Assembly: GCF_016862955.1 (NCBI RefSeq)
Contig: NZ_BONY01000026.1
Location: forward strand, 1-64,000
DNA from: Rhizocola hellebori
Lineage (GTDB): Bacteria; Actinomycetota; Actinomycetes; Mycobacteriales; Micromonosporaceae
DNA length: 64,000 nucleotides
Reading direction: 5' to 3'
Below are positions 55,314-63,067 of the stretch, piece by piece. Made by a program: the position numbers and the translations under genes. Numbering within the stretch: position 1 is the first letter of the stretch; each line of letters opens with the position of its first letter. The notes under the pieces are model-generated. The model was not told the origin of the DNA. It did not search any database and saw only the letters and a program-made list of their open reading frames with translations.

Positions 55314-56129
55314 ATGGATCCCGCCGCGTTCAACGCGTTCGAGGCTCAGGGCTGGGAGAGGATCGGGGCCGGCTACGAGACGTTCATCGGCCGCGTGACC
55401 CGCCGCACCACGGTGCCATTGCTGGACGCGGCACAGGTCAGGGCGGGCAGCCGGGTGCTCGACGTGGCCACCGGCCCCGGGCATGTGGCGGCCGAGGCAG
55501 CGGGCCGGGGCGCGACCGTCACCGGGGTCGATGTCGCCTCGTCGATGGTGGAGCTGGCCCGGCACACCTATCCCGGCCTGGCCTTCGAGCACGGCGACGC
55601 GGAAGCGCTGCCGTTCGCGGCCGGCTCTTTCGACTCCGTCGTCGCCAATTTCGTCCTCCTTCATCTCGGGCAGCCGGAGCGGGCAGCGGCCGAAGCGGCC
55701 CGGGTCCTCCGCTCCGGCGGCTACGTCGCGATGACCACATGGGACGTTCCGCAGCACTGCCGCCTGCTCGGGGTTCTCGTCGAGGCGATGGCGCAGGCCG
55801 GTGCGGTCACCCCGGCCGACCTGCCCAGCGGCCCGCCCTTCTTCCGCTTCGCCGACAAGGACACGGCATGTGGCCTGCTCACCGACGCTGGGTTCGGCTC
55901 CGTGCAGGTGTCCACGGTCGCCTTCGACCAGCCGATCGCCGACGCCGAGGAGCTGTGGCAGGGAATGATCAACGGCACCGTGCGTAACGGTGCGGTGCTG
56001 AATGCTCAGCCCGCCGAGACGCTGCAGCGGATCCGGGCCGCTTTCGACCGCAACCTCGCCGCCTACCAGCGCGGCGATCACCTGCAGGTCCCGGTCTCGG
56101 TGAAGCTGGTGTCGGGGCGCAAGCCATAG
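55314..56129 (+). CDS. Class I SAM-dependent methyltransferase (UbiE-like)
   Basis: A 271-residue methyltransferase. Motif I is VLDVATGPGHVAAEA, motif II VTGVDVASSMVELA, then ALPFAAGSFDSVVANFVLLH and a PERAAAEAARVLRSGGYVAM block. The N-terminal FNAFEAQGWERIGAGYETF resembles ubiquinone/menaquinone-type and small-molecule enzymes. The ATG at 55308 is in frame two codons earlier, but TAATCT sits 6 nt before 55314. Product unknown. Confidence 0.87.
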   Translation: MDPAAFNAFEAQGWERIGAGYETFIGRVTRRTTVPLLDAAQVRAGSRVLDVATGPGHVAAEAAGRGATVTGVDVASSMVELARHTYPGLAFEHGDAEALPFAAGSFDSVVANFVLLHLGQPERAAAEAARVLRSGGYVAMTTWDVPQHCRLLGVLVEAMAQAGAVTPADLPSGPPFFRFADKDTACGLLTDAGFGSVQVSTVAFDQPIADAEELWQGMINGTVRNGAVLNAQPAETLQRIRAAFDRNLAAYQRGDHLQVPVSVKLVSGRKP

Positions 56130-56145
56130 CGGCCGGGCGAAACGA

Positions 56146-56151
56146 TACCTT
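56146..56151 (+). promoter_or_regulatory. Leaderless -10 element (TACCTT) of the leader ORF
   Basis: TACCTT is followed by 6 nt and the ATG at 56158, which opens a 20-residue ORF rather than the main gene. Confidence 0.45.
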
Positions 56152-56157
56152 GAGCGT

Positions 56158-56220
56158 ATGGATCAACTCGTGCTCAGCCAATCAGCACGCACTCTCGGTC
56201 TCGGCCTGCTGATCAACTGA
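56158..56220 (+). CDS. 20-residue leaderless leader ORF coupled to the DUF1990 gene (putative)
   Basis: It encodes MDQLVLSQSARTLGLGLLIN and stops in TGATG, sharing its last base with the DUF1990 start. The DUF1990 gene has no Shine-Dalgarno or TANNNT box at leaderless spacing, so its translation may depend on ribosomes finishing this ORF. The 56130-56220 gap holds nothing else recognisable. Confidence 0.4.
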   Translation: MDQLVLSQSARTLGLGLLIN

Positions 56221-56732
56221 TGGACCTGACCTATACAGAGGTCGGCCGGACTCGCGATGACGAGCTCCCGGCCGGCTTCCGGCATGCGCGACGCCACACC
56301 GTGGTCGGCAGTGGCGAAGAGGCATTCCGCGCGGTCGCCGCCGGGATGCGCCATTTTCAGATCCATCGCCTGGCCGGGGCCAGGGTGCGCACCGAGGATC
56401 CGGCGCCGGCGGTGGGTGGCCGATTCCTCAGCGGGATAGGGCTTTTCGGGCTGCGTTACTGGGTACCGTGCCAGTTCGTCTGGCTTTCCGACACCCCAAC
56501 CGAATACGGCTATGGTTTCGGCACGCTGCCCGGGCATCCGGTGCGCGGTGAGGAGGCGTTCCTGGTGCACCTGGACCGGCACGGCCGGGTCCATTTCCGC
56601 CTGCGCGCCTTCAGCCGCCCGGCGACCTGGGCGACCCGCCTCGGCGGTCCGATCACGACATTGGCACAGCAGATCGCCTACGACCGTTATCTCTCCTCGG
56701 CCCACAAACTGACTCAGGTCCACCGCACGTAA
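56220..56732 (+). CDS. DUF1990 family protein
   Basis: A 170-residue protein of the DUF1990 family, with LTYTEVGRTRDDELPAGFRH at the N-terminus, GIGLFGLRYWVPCQFVWL in the middle and the C-terminal TLAQQIAYDRYLSSAHKL. No catalytic function is established to my knowledge; the family often appears beside enzymes and regulators in actinobacteria. It converges on the maleylpyruvate-isomerase-type gene with a 19-bp overlap of the coding ends. Confidence 0.85.
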   Translation: MDLTYTEVGRTRDDELPAGFRHARRHTVVGSGEEAFRAVAAGMRHFQIHRLAGARVRTEDPAPAVGGRFLSGIGLFGLRYWVPCQFVWLSDTPTEYGYGFGTLPGHPVRGEEAFLVHLDRHGRVHFRLRAFSRPATWATRLGGPITTLAQQIAYDRYLSSAHKLTQVHRT

Positions 56733-57460
56733 GCGTGCGCCCGGTAATGCTCCAGGCCCTCGGTCGGCCCCTGCACCTCCAGCCCCGCTAGCGGGCGCCT
56801 GTTCCACAGCAGCAGGTAGAGATCGAAGGCCGTGCCGTAGACGCGGGTGCCGCCCTCGCCGGAGTCGTCGGTCGTGGTGGGCCCGTCGCCGTTGACCGCC
56901 ACCTGCCACGCCTGCGGATCATCGGTGCATACCAGCACAAAGGTGTAGGGATCAGCGGCGCTGGTGAGCCGGGACGGGCGGCGCGCCAGAAAGCCGTGCA
57001 GCATCTCGTCTATCCCATCGACGGCGAACTCGGTGGTCGAGGGGCTGACCAGGCCGGTGACGTTCTGGGCGTCGACGCGATGGATGGTGGTCTCGTGCGC
57101 CTGGCGGCGGGCCCAGAAGCGGGTGCCCTTGGCACCGCCGGGAAGAAAGCCGTAGAAGGCCCCTTCCGGATCGGCCACCTCCAGCGCCTGGAGCAGCTCG
57201 GCGTGGCCCTCGCGGAACCAGTCGAGCAGCTGCGCGTCGTCCTCCGGGTAGGTCGCGAAGTTGCCCACGCTCATGGTTTCGCGCGCATCGATCACGTGGC
57301 TGGCGGCCCAGCGATGCACCTCCCCCAGGTGCCGGACAAGATCTCGAACTGTCCACTCCGGACAGCTGGGCACCTGGGCGTCAAGGCCGGTGGCCTCAGC
57401 CGAGTCGGCCAGCAACATACCCTCGGCCCGAAGCGTATCTATGTGCTCGACCAGCTCCAT
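56714..57460 (-). CDS. Maleylpyruvate-isomerase-type mycothiol-dependent protein
   Basis: A 248-residue DinB-fold protein. The N-terminal CPEWTVRDLVRHLGEVHRW is the family signature. With RRQAHETTIHRVDAQ it supplies a likely His-Glu-His metal site as in mycothiol-dependent enzymes (MDMPI and TIGR03083 type). The C-terminal domain has DLYLLLWNRRPLAGLEVQG. Its real substrate is unknown. The frame continues 87 codons upstream, but the ATG at 57460 fits the family and has TACCCT 7 nt upstream. It starts only 19 bp from a divergent gene. Confidence 0.87.
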   Translation of the reverse strand: MELVEHIDTLRAEGMLLADSAEATGLDAQVPSCPEWTVRDLVRHLGEVHRWAASHVIDARETMSVGNFATYPEDDAQLLDWFREGHAELLQALEVADPEGAFYGFLPGGAKGTRFWARRQAHETTIHRVDAQNVTGLVSPSTTEFAVDGIDEMLHGFLARRPSRLTSAADPYTFVLVCTDDPQAWQVAVNGDGPTTTDDSGEGGTRVYGTAFDLYLLLWNRRPLAGLEVQGPTEGLEHYRAHAYVRWT

Positions 57461-57466
57461 GGTGGA

Positions 57467-57473
57467 TAGGGTA
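57467..57473. promoter_or_regulatory. Bidirectional leaderless promoter core (TAGGGTA)
   Basis: On the plus strand TAGGGT (57467-57472) is 7 nt before the ATG at 57480. On the minus strand TACCCT (57473-57468) is 7 nt before the ATG at 57460. Both genes would be leaderless, and their -10 elements overlap by five bases. Confidence 0.55.
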
Positions 57474-57479
57474 ACCCTC

Positions 57480-58100
57480 ATGCGGATCACCACAGAGGCC
57501 GAATTGCGCGATGTTCTTGGCGAGCCCGGCCCGCGTTCCGTCCTGAAGGAGCGCAAGACCCTGCACGAGCGCGACAAGCAGTGGCTTGCCGCCTCCCCCT
57601 TCTGCCTCATCGGCACCGCAGCCGCTGACGGCACCTGCGACGTCTCCCCCAAGGGCGACCCGGCCGGCTTCGTCCGTGTCATCGATGACACCACGATCGC
57701 CATCCCGGAGCGCCCCGGCAACCGGCGCGGCGACGGCTACAGCAATATCGTCAGCAATCCCCACGTCGGCCTGCTGTTCATGATCCCAGGTCGGGACGAC
57801 ACCCTGCGCATCAACGGCCGAGCCCACCTGATCACCGACGCCCCCTACTTTGACGAGATGGTGGTGAAGGGCAATCGCCCGATCCTGGCCATCGTGGTCG
57901 ATATCGAGCAGGTCTTCTACCACTGCTCGAAGGCGTTCCTGCGCTCGTCGCTGTGGAAGCCCGACAGGTGGCAGCCCGACGAGCTGCCCTCGCGAGCTCG
58001 GATCATCAAGGACACCCAGCCCACGGCGGAGTCGCTTGAAGAGCTCGAGGCCCACTACGGTCCGGCCTACCTGAAGGGCCTTTACGAGCAGCTCAACTGA
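57480..58100 (+). CDS. FMN-dependent PPOX-type flavoprotein (MSMEG_1061 family)
   Basis: A 206-residue split-barrel flavin-binding protein. FCLIGTAAADGTCDVSPKGD and IAIPERPGNRRGDGYSNIV form the flavin site, followed by FMIPGRDDTLRINGRAHL. A conserved C-terminal block KAFLRSSLWKPDRW is diagnostic for the pyridoxamine-phosphate-oxidase-like group. It probably reduces a small molecule with F420H2 or FMN. The ATG at 57480 has TAGGGT 7 nt upstream. Confidence 0.9.
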   Translation: MRITTEAELRDVLGEPGPRSVLKERKTLHERDKQWLAASPFCLIGTAAADGTCDVSPKGDPAGFVRVIDDTTIAIPERPGNRRGDGYSNIVSNPHVGLLFMIPGRDDTLRINGRAHLITDAPYFDEMVVKGNRPILAIVVDIEQVFYHCSKAFLRSSLWKPDRWQPDELPSRARIIKDTQPTAESLEELEAHYGPAYLKGLYEQLN

Positions 58101-58123
58101 GGCTGCCCGCCCCCGATGCCCCG

Positions 58124-58154
58124 GAGTGGGGTCACGCCTCGCGCGACCCCACTC
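58124..58154 (+). terminator. Hairpin terminator between convergent genes
   Basis: GAGTGGGGTC (58124-58133) and GACCCCACTC (58145-58154) form a perfect 10-bp stem with an 11-nt loop, 24 bp after the flavoprotein stop. Only a short TGTTC follows. Confidence 0.7.
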
Positions 58155-58166
58155 TGTTCAGTCCGG

Positions 58167-58529
58167 CTAGAACGTCACCGAGAAGAGCAGGCCGTCCGGG
58201 CGATTTACCGACCAGGTGGGGAAACTGTTGGGTTTGAGGCCGTTGCCGCCTATCTTGACCACTAATAGCCGGTCTGGGCGAACGGGCACATTGCTGAAGT
58301 TGGTCACCGGGCCGAGGAGCGGATCGGTTTCGAAACGCACCGCGAAATTGGATTGGCCGTTGAGCTGCGCGACGTAGACGTGGGCATCGGTCGCGCACGC
58401 CGCGAGGGCGGGCTGGGCCGTGACCGCCACGACGCCGGTGGCGAGCAAAGCGATGCCGAACAGCGTGATGAGCCGACGAAGTCCGTCATGACCGATAGCA
58501 GACCTCGCCGGACAGGCCCAGACTCGCAC
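58167..58529 (-). CDS. Small secreted protein of unknown function
   Basis: A 120-residue protein with a signal peptide: LRRLITLFGIALLATGVVAV then TAQPALA, cleaved near residue 43. The mature part of about 77 residues, with one Cys near its start, has beta-like segments (HVYVAQLNGQSNFAVRFET, LLVVKIGGNGLKP). No family recognised. The GTG start is 2 nt after the stop of the propeller-like gene; the long charged N-terminus means the true start may be further in. Confidence 0.55.
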   Translation of the reverse strand: MRVWACPARSAIGHDGLRRLITLFGIALLATGVVAVTAQPALAACATDAHVYVAQLNGQSNFAVRFETDPLLGPVTNFSNVPVRPDRLLVVKIGGNGLKPNSFPTWSVNRPDGLLFSVTF

Positions 58530-58531
58530 TC

Positions 58532-59245
58532 TCAGGAGTGGCGGATGACTTGGGTATCGGAATAGCCGAGCGAGTCACGGGTCCAGCCCACCGCCCACAG
58601 CTCACCGGTACCGGGAATCACCGTCGCGCCGCCGAGCGCCGACGCCAGGCCTTCAAGGATGCCAACGGATCCGGCCGCCGCGTTGGGCACGGCGGGGACG
58701 ATGGTGAAGCCCTGGCCGTCCCAGTGCTGAACGTGATTCGACTCCACGCCCGCCACCCGGTCGTAGCCGATGAGCCACACGTCGTCGACCGCCCGTGCCA
58801 CCACCTCGAGCAGCTGGGTGCTGCCGTCGCCGAAGGTGGGCCGCACCTGCCACGTACCACCGGAAAGATGCAGGACTATGGGATGGCAGTCGGCATAACC
58901 CGGGTCGGCCTCGGGCATGCAGGTCTTTCCAGCGGCCCAGACCTCGGTTGCCGAGATGGCCCGCACCGCTCGCAGCTCATTGCCCGCCGTAACCGGGCCA
59001 TCGTGCGGGACGCTGACCCGGCTCCACTGGATTCCGTTCCAGTGCAGGACAACCGCCGCTGTGCCCGCAATGCCCACCGCCCACACGTCACCGGCGGACC
59101 TGGCGTGAACGGCCTCAAGCCGCGCCGGCGCAGGCACGCCGGGCACCGCCACCCGGATCCACTGGCCGTTGCGCCACCGCAAAAGCAGCGGCTCCTCCGC
59201 GACGCGTCCCACCAGCGACGGGCCGCCCAGCCTCACCCCGTCCAT
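58532..59245 (-). CDS. DVWAVG-repeat beta-propeller-like protein, possibly truncated
   Basis: A 237-residue protein with three or four blades containing the motif ARSAGDVWAVG, SATEVWAAG, AVDDVWLIG and TGELWAVGW, each followed by a hydrophobic strand. Such proteins are usually exported and longer. Here no signal peptide is present, and in the same frame a stop (TGA at about 59305-59303) lies 20 codons upstream with no start codon between. It may be a remnant missing its N-terminus or a rare cytoplasmic member. Function unknown. Confidence 0.6.
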   Translation of the reverse strand: MDGVRLGGPSLVGRVAEEPLLLRWRNGQWIRVAVPGVPAPARLEAVHARSAGDVWAVGIAGTAAVVLHWNGIQWSRVSVPHDGPVTAGNELRAVRAISATEVWAAGKTCMPEADPGYADCHPIVLHLSGGTWQVRPTFGDGSTQLLEVVARAVDDVWLIGYDRVAGVESNHVQHWDGQGFTIVPAVPNAAAGSVGILEGLASALGGATVIPGTGELWAVGWTRDSLGYSDTQVIRHS

Positions 59246-59350
59246 GGCCTGCCGGCTTTCGGGCCCCCCAGCTCGGGAAGGGTCCGTGCCGCCGCGGCAG
59301 ACTCAGGGCTCAAGCCCGACACGCCATCGAGGCTACCCGGGCTTGGCGAG

Positions 59351-60226
59351 TCATTCGCCGCCAAGGAAATCCAGCAGCTGTTGGGCATTGCGCTGGGCGT
59401 AGTCGGTATAGCAGTTGTTCATCAGCACGTGGGTCTCCTTGGTGCCATCGGCCAGCTTGCGCAGCTTGGGCGCCCAGTTCTTCAGCTCCCGGTCGGAGTA
59501 GAGATAGCCGAACTTCTCATGGATGTTCTTGCTTGTCCATTTATCACTGTGGCCGTGGAAGCGCACGACGCTGATGTCTGCCGTCGACTCGACCACCGGC
59601 GGGATCGACGACTTGTGGCCCTGCGGCATGTCGACGCAGACGAAGGGCAGCCTGTTCTTCCTCAGGAACTCCAGCGTCTCTTCCTTGTTGGTGCCGTCGA
59701 ACCAGGACGCGTGGCGGAACTCGACCGCGATCTTCAGCGGCTTGCACCGATCGCGAACCTCCACGACATAGTCTTTGTTGGCGCGCTTGATGGTGAACCA
59801 CGGCGGGAACTGAAACAGCAACACCCCGAGCTTCTTCGCCTCGACCAGCGGGTCGAGCGCGGACAGGAAACGCGTCCAGATCTCCTCGTAAACCTGGGGC
59901 TCAAGATCCTTGGGATAGATGTTGGCCTTATCGGTCTCCGGGCGCAGGTCTTTGTAGATCGACGTGACCTTGGTCGGGTGCTGGGTCAGCAGGCTGTAAG
60001 CCTTGATGTTGAAGGTGAAACCCTTCGGGGTGCGCGCTGCCCACAGCGCGGCGGTCTGCTCCGCGGGCGGGCCGTAGTAGGTGGAATCGACCTCTACCAG
60101 GGGGAACTGCTTGGCGTAATATTCCAGCCGCTTTTCCGGGTCTTTGACAACCTCATCCGGGTACCAACCCGACTCCAGCAGCGTTGGATCCGTCCACGAG
60201 GCAGTCCCGATTCGGATCTTTCCCAT
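59351..60226 (-). CDS. DUF72 domain-containing protein
   Basis: A 291-residue protein of the DUF72 (YecE-like) family, a TIM-barrel-like fold. IRIGTASWTDPTLLESGWYP, FPLVEVDSTYYGPP, LGVLLFQFPPWF, VEFRHASWF and VVRFHGHSDKW are family blocks. The biochemical role is not known. The start has GGGAGG upstream at 60236-60241, and its -10 overlaps that of the divergent polymerase gene. Confidence 0.92.
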   Translation of the reverse strand: MGKIRIGTASWTDPTLLESGWYPDEVVKDPEKRLEYYAKQFPLVEVDSTYYGPPAEQTAALWAARTPKGFTFNIKAYSLLTQHPTKVTSIYKDLRPETDKANIYPKDLEPQVYEEIWTRFLSALDPLVEAKKLGVLLFQFPPWFTIKRANKDYVVEVRDRCKPLKIAVEFRHASWFDGTNKEETLEFLRKNRLPFVCVDMPQGHKSSIPPVVESTADISVVRFHGHSDKWTSKNIHEKFGYLYSDRELKNWAPKLRKLADGTKETHVLMNNCYTDYAQRNAQQLLDFLGGE

Positions 60227-60243
60227 GCGTCACATCCTCCCAC

Positions 60244-60250
60244 TAAGCTA
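60244..60250. promoter_or_regulatory. Bidirectional promoter core (TAAGCTA)
   Basis: On the plus strand TAAGCT (60244-60249) is 6 nt before the ATG at 60256. On the minus strand TAGCTT (60250-60245) lies 18 nt before the DUF72 ATG at 60226, which would leave a leader of roughly 11 nt. Confidence 0.5.
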
Positions 60251-60255
60251 TGACT

Positions 60256-61956
60256 ATGGCCCGCCCAAATGACGCGGTTGGTGCGCTTTTACTGGAATAC
60301 GCCGATCTGCTCGTGATGACCGGCGGCCAGGCATTCAAGGCTCGCGCCTACGAGAAGGCCGCCAAGGCGGTCAGCGGTCACCACGCAGACATATCAACTC
60401 TCGATCTCAAGCAACTAGAAGAGATACCCAATGTCGGCAAGTCCACCGCGGCGAAGATAAAGGAATTTATCCAAACCGGAGAGATCGCCGACCTGGAGAA
60501 GATGCGCAAGAAGCTGCCCTCGGGCTTGCGCACGCTGATGGCGATCCCGGGCATGGGCCCGCAGAAGGCCGTGACACTCCATCGCGAGCTGGGCATCAGC
60601 TCGATCGAGGAGCTGGTGGCGGCGATCGAGGCGGGCAAGCTGGAGGAGCTGAAAGGCTTTGGCCCCAAGACATCCGAGAAGATCCTGCACGGCATCGAGC
60701 TGTTGCGCAACGACACCGGCCGGGTGCTCATCAACGCGGCGATGGATGTCGCCGAAGAGATCATCGCCGATCTGAAGAAGGTCCCTGGCACGCTGCGCAT
60801 CACCTACGCCGGGTCGCTTCGGCGCATGAAGGAGAGCATCGGCGATGTCGACATCCTCGCCGCGGCCGAGGATTCCAGCGCGCTGATGGAGAAGTTCGCC
60901 AAGACGCCGCTCAGCGAGGTCATCGTGAAGGGGCCGTCGAAGACCTCGATCCGCACCGCACGTGGGTTTCAGGTCGACCTGCGGGTGGTACCCGAAAAGT
61001 CATGGGGTGCTGCTCTTATGTATTTCACCGGATCCAAGGAGCACAGCGTCGCGTTGCGCACCAAGTGTGTCCACAAAGGACTCAAGCTTTCCGAGTACGG
61101 GCTTTACCGCGTCGAGACCGACGAGCTGCTCGCCTCCGACACCGAGGAGGCGGTCTACAAACAGCTTGGGCTGCCATGGATTCCGCCCACCCTGCGCGAA
61201 GACCGCGGCGAGCTCGACAAGCCACTGCCCAAACTGGTGGAGGAGAAAGACCTCAAGGGCGACCTGCATACCCACACCAATCTCACCGATGGGGTGGCCC
61301 CGCTGGAGAAGATGGTGGAGGCGGCCAGAAAACGCGGCTACAGCTATTACGCCGTCACCGACCACGCCAAGAACCTGCCCATGCAGCGGATGACCGACGA
61401 GAAGATGCTGGCGCAGCGCGAGCAGGTGCGCGCGCTCGACGCGGGCAAAATGACCCTGCTGCACGGCTCCGAGCTCAACATCGACCCCGACGGCGAGGTC
61501 GACTGGGATCACGACTTCCTCTCCGGCTTCGACATCACCGTCGCCTCGGTGCACTCGCACTTCACCCAGTCGTCCAAGGAAATGACCCGCCGCCTCATCA
61601 CGGCCATCGAAAACCCTTACGTGAACATCATCGGCCACCTGACCACCCGGCTCATCGGCCGGCGTCAGCCGATCGACGCCGACTTCGACGCGGTCTTCGA
61701 GGCGGCCGGCGCCACCGGCACAGCCATCGAGATCAACAGCTTCCCCGACCGGCTCGACGTCAACGACGAGCTGATCCTGCGCGCCAAGCGGCACAACGTG
61801 AAGTTCTCCATCGACTCCGACGCCCACGCCACCGGCCATCTCAACGTGATGCGCTACGGCATAGGCATCGCCCAACGCGGCTGGCTCACCCCCGACGACG
61901 TCATCAACACCTGGTCACTAACCAAACTCCGCAAGTTCGTCGCCAGCAAGCGGTAA
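60256..61956 (+). CDS. polX: DNA polymerase X family protein with PHP domain
   Basis: A 566-residue enzyme of the bacterial PolX type, linked to base-excision gap filling. Helix-hairpin-helix motifs (EIPNVGKSTAAKIKEF, IPGMGPQKAVTLH, GFGPKTSEKILHGI) lead to the polymerase core: YAGSLRRMKESIGDVDIL holds the GS and DxD metal motif. The PHP domain has DLHTHTNLTDG, AVTDHAKNL and SIDSDAHATGH and probably gives 3-prime-to-5-prime exonuclease activity. The ATG at 60256 is favoured by TAAGCT 6 nt upstream; an ATG two codons earlier is the alternative. Its TAA is part of the repeat at 61954. Confidence 0.93.
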   Translation: MARPNDAVGALLLEYADLLVMTGGQAFKARAYEKAAKAVSGHHADISTLDLKQLEEIPNVGKSTAAKIKEFIQTGEIADLEKMRKKLPSGLRTLMAIPGMGPQKAVTLHRELGISSIEELVAAIEAGKLEELKGFGPKTSEKILHGIELLRNDTGRVLINAAMDVAEEIIADLKKVPGTLRITYAGSLRRMKESIGDVDILAAAEDSSALMEKFAKTPLSEVIVKGPSKTSIRTARGFQVDLRVVPEKSWGAALMYFTGSKEHSVALRTKCVHKGLKLSEYGLYRVETDELLASDTEEAVYKQLGLPWIPPTLREDRGELDKPLPKLVEEKDLKGDLHTHTNLTDGVAPLEKMVEAARKRGYSYYAVTDHAKNLPMQRMTDEKMLAQREQVRALDAGKMTLLHGSELNIDPDGEVDWDHDFLSGFDITVASVHSHFTQSSKEMTRRLITAIENPYVNIIGHLTTRLIGRRQPIDADFDAVFEAAGATGTAIEINSFPDRLDVNDELILRAKRHNVKFSIDSDAHATGHLNVMRYGIGIAQRGWLTPDDVINTWSLTKLRKFVASKR

Positions 61957-61985
61957 TTCTGGCGCGGGCGAAGCAACGCGCGGCA
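61954..61985. repeat. Dispersed hairpin repeat, copy 3
   Basis: Identical to copy 2 (44839-44870) except for G instead of T at one position. Again it lies between convergent genes, and its TAA is the stop codon, here of polX. Confidence 0.8.
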
Positions 61986-61989
61986 GCGA

Positions 61990-62937
61990 TTAGTGCAGGC
62001 GCAAATGTAGTCGCACTATGGTGCCGTTGTGGTGGGTGCGGATCTGCACCAGGTCACACAGCTGGTTGGCCAGCCACAGGCCGCGGCCGCCTACCTGGCC
62101 GAGGCCTGGGCGCTGCCTTCCCACCAGCGGCGCGGGGTCGAAGCGCCCGTTGTCGCGCACCTCGCACACCATCGAGCCGTCCTGCCGCCAAAGGCGCAGG
62201 AGGCCAGCGCCCGAGCCGTGGCACAGGCTGTTGGTGGCCAGCTCGTTGACGGCAAGCACGAGATTGCCCACGGCGGTGTCACCCAAGCCCGCTGCGCGGG
62301 CCTGAGCGGCGACGAAATCGCGCATCGTGGCGAGCACTCCCGGCGTGTGCTCGAAGACCAGCTCGGCGACCGCTCCGGCCGGCTCGGGCAGCGCGCGCTC
62401 AAGCTGCGCCATCGAGTGCTGAACCGGCAGGAAGGGCGGGCTGGTCTCGCGCTGGCCCGACGTGATCACCATGGGGTGGCTGCGCCGTGCCTCCTGCACC
62501 ACCTCAGGCGTCAGCGCCTCGACGTCGTAGGGGCACAGCAGTTTCCACCTGCTTTCCGCGAACGCCACGTTGAGCAGGCGTTCGTGCAGCTGGCATTCGA
62601 CCACTTCGCCGGCGGCCCGGCCGGGCCAGATCGGCTCCCCTACCCCGCGGACTGGCCGCTGCTCACCCGAGTGCCGCTCGAGGAAGCTCTGCCAGTGCGG
62701 GATGATCCGGGCCGGGTTACGCCCGATCTCGGCCATGTCGGCGAACTGAATCCGGTCGGCCTGTTCGCCCAGCGCCGCCCGAAGATCGGAGATCCTTTCC
62801 CGGCCGACGGCCACCAGGATCGGCTCGCCCGCCGCCAGCCCTTGCCGCAGGAAGGGCAGCACACCCTGCAGGAACCCTTCCCGGCCCGCATAGAAGAGCG
62901 CTTCGTGGCAGAACCTGTCCACCTGCATCGTGCTCAC
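61990..62937 (-). CDS. RsbA-like MEDS/ATPase anti-sigma regulator
   Basis: A 315-residue protein. The N-terminal MEDS (methanogen/methylotroph sensing) domain reads CHEALFYAGREGFLQGVLPF and GLAAGEPILVAVG. A GHKL ATPase domain follows: NLVLAVNELATNSLCHGSG is the N-box and GGRGLWLANQLCD the G-box. Proteins of this layout act as anti-sigma or sensor kinases of the RsbW type. No sigma or anti-anti-sigma gene is adjacent. The GTG at 62937 is chosen because GAGGAG lies about 10 nt upstream; an ATG at 62928 is close. Confidence 0.85.
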   Translation of the reverse strand: MSTMQVDRFCHEALFYAGREGFLQGVLPFLRQGLAAGEPILVAVGRERISDLRAALGEQADRIQFADMAEIGRNPARIIPHWQSFLERHSGEQRPVRGVGEPIWPGRAAGEVVECQLHERLLNVAFAESRWKLLCPYDVEALTPEVVQEARRSHPMVITSGQRETSPPFLPVQHSMAQLERALPEPAGAVAELVFEHTPGVLATMRDFVAAQARAAGLGDTAVGNLVLAVNELATNSLCHGSGAGLLRLWRQDGSMVCEVRDNGRFDPAPLVGRQRPGLGQVGGRGLWLANQLCDLVQIRTHHNGTIVRLHLRLH

Positions 62938-63067
62938 TGGGCACGCTCTCCTCAGCTCGGTTTGGCTTGAGACCGCCTGGGCCGCCTCCAAAAATACCCG
63001 CAGGGACCTACCCACTGAGGTCTACCCAGCGCTGGCCCGCCCAAACTCGCGCCGGCCAAGGATCGGC

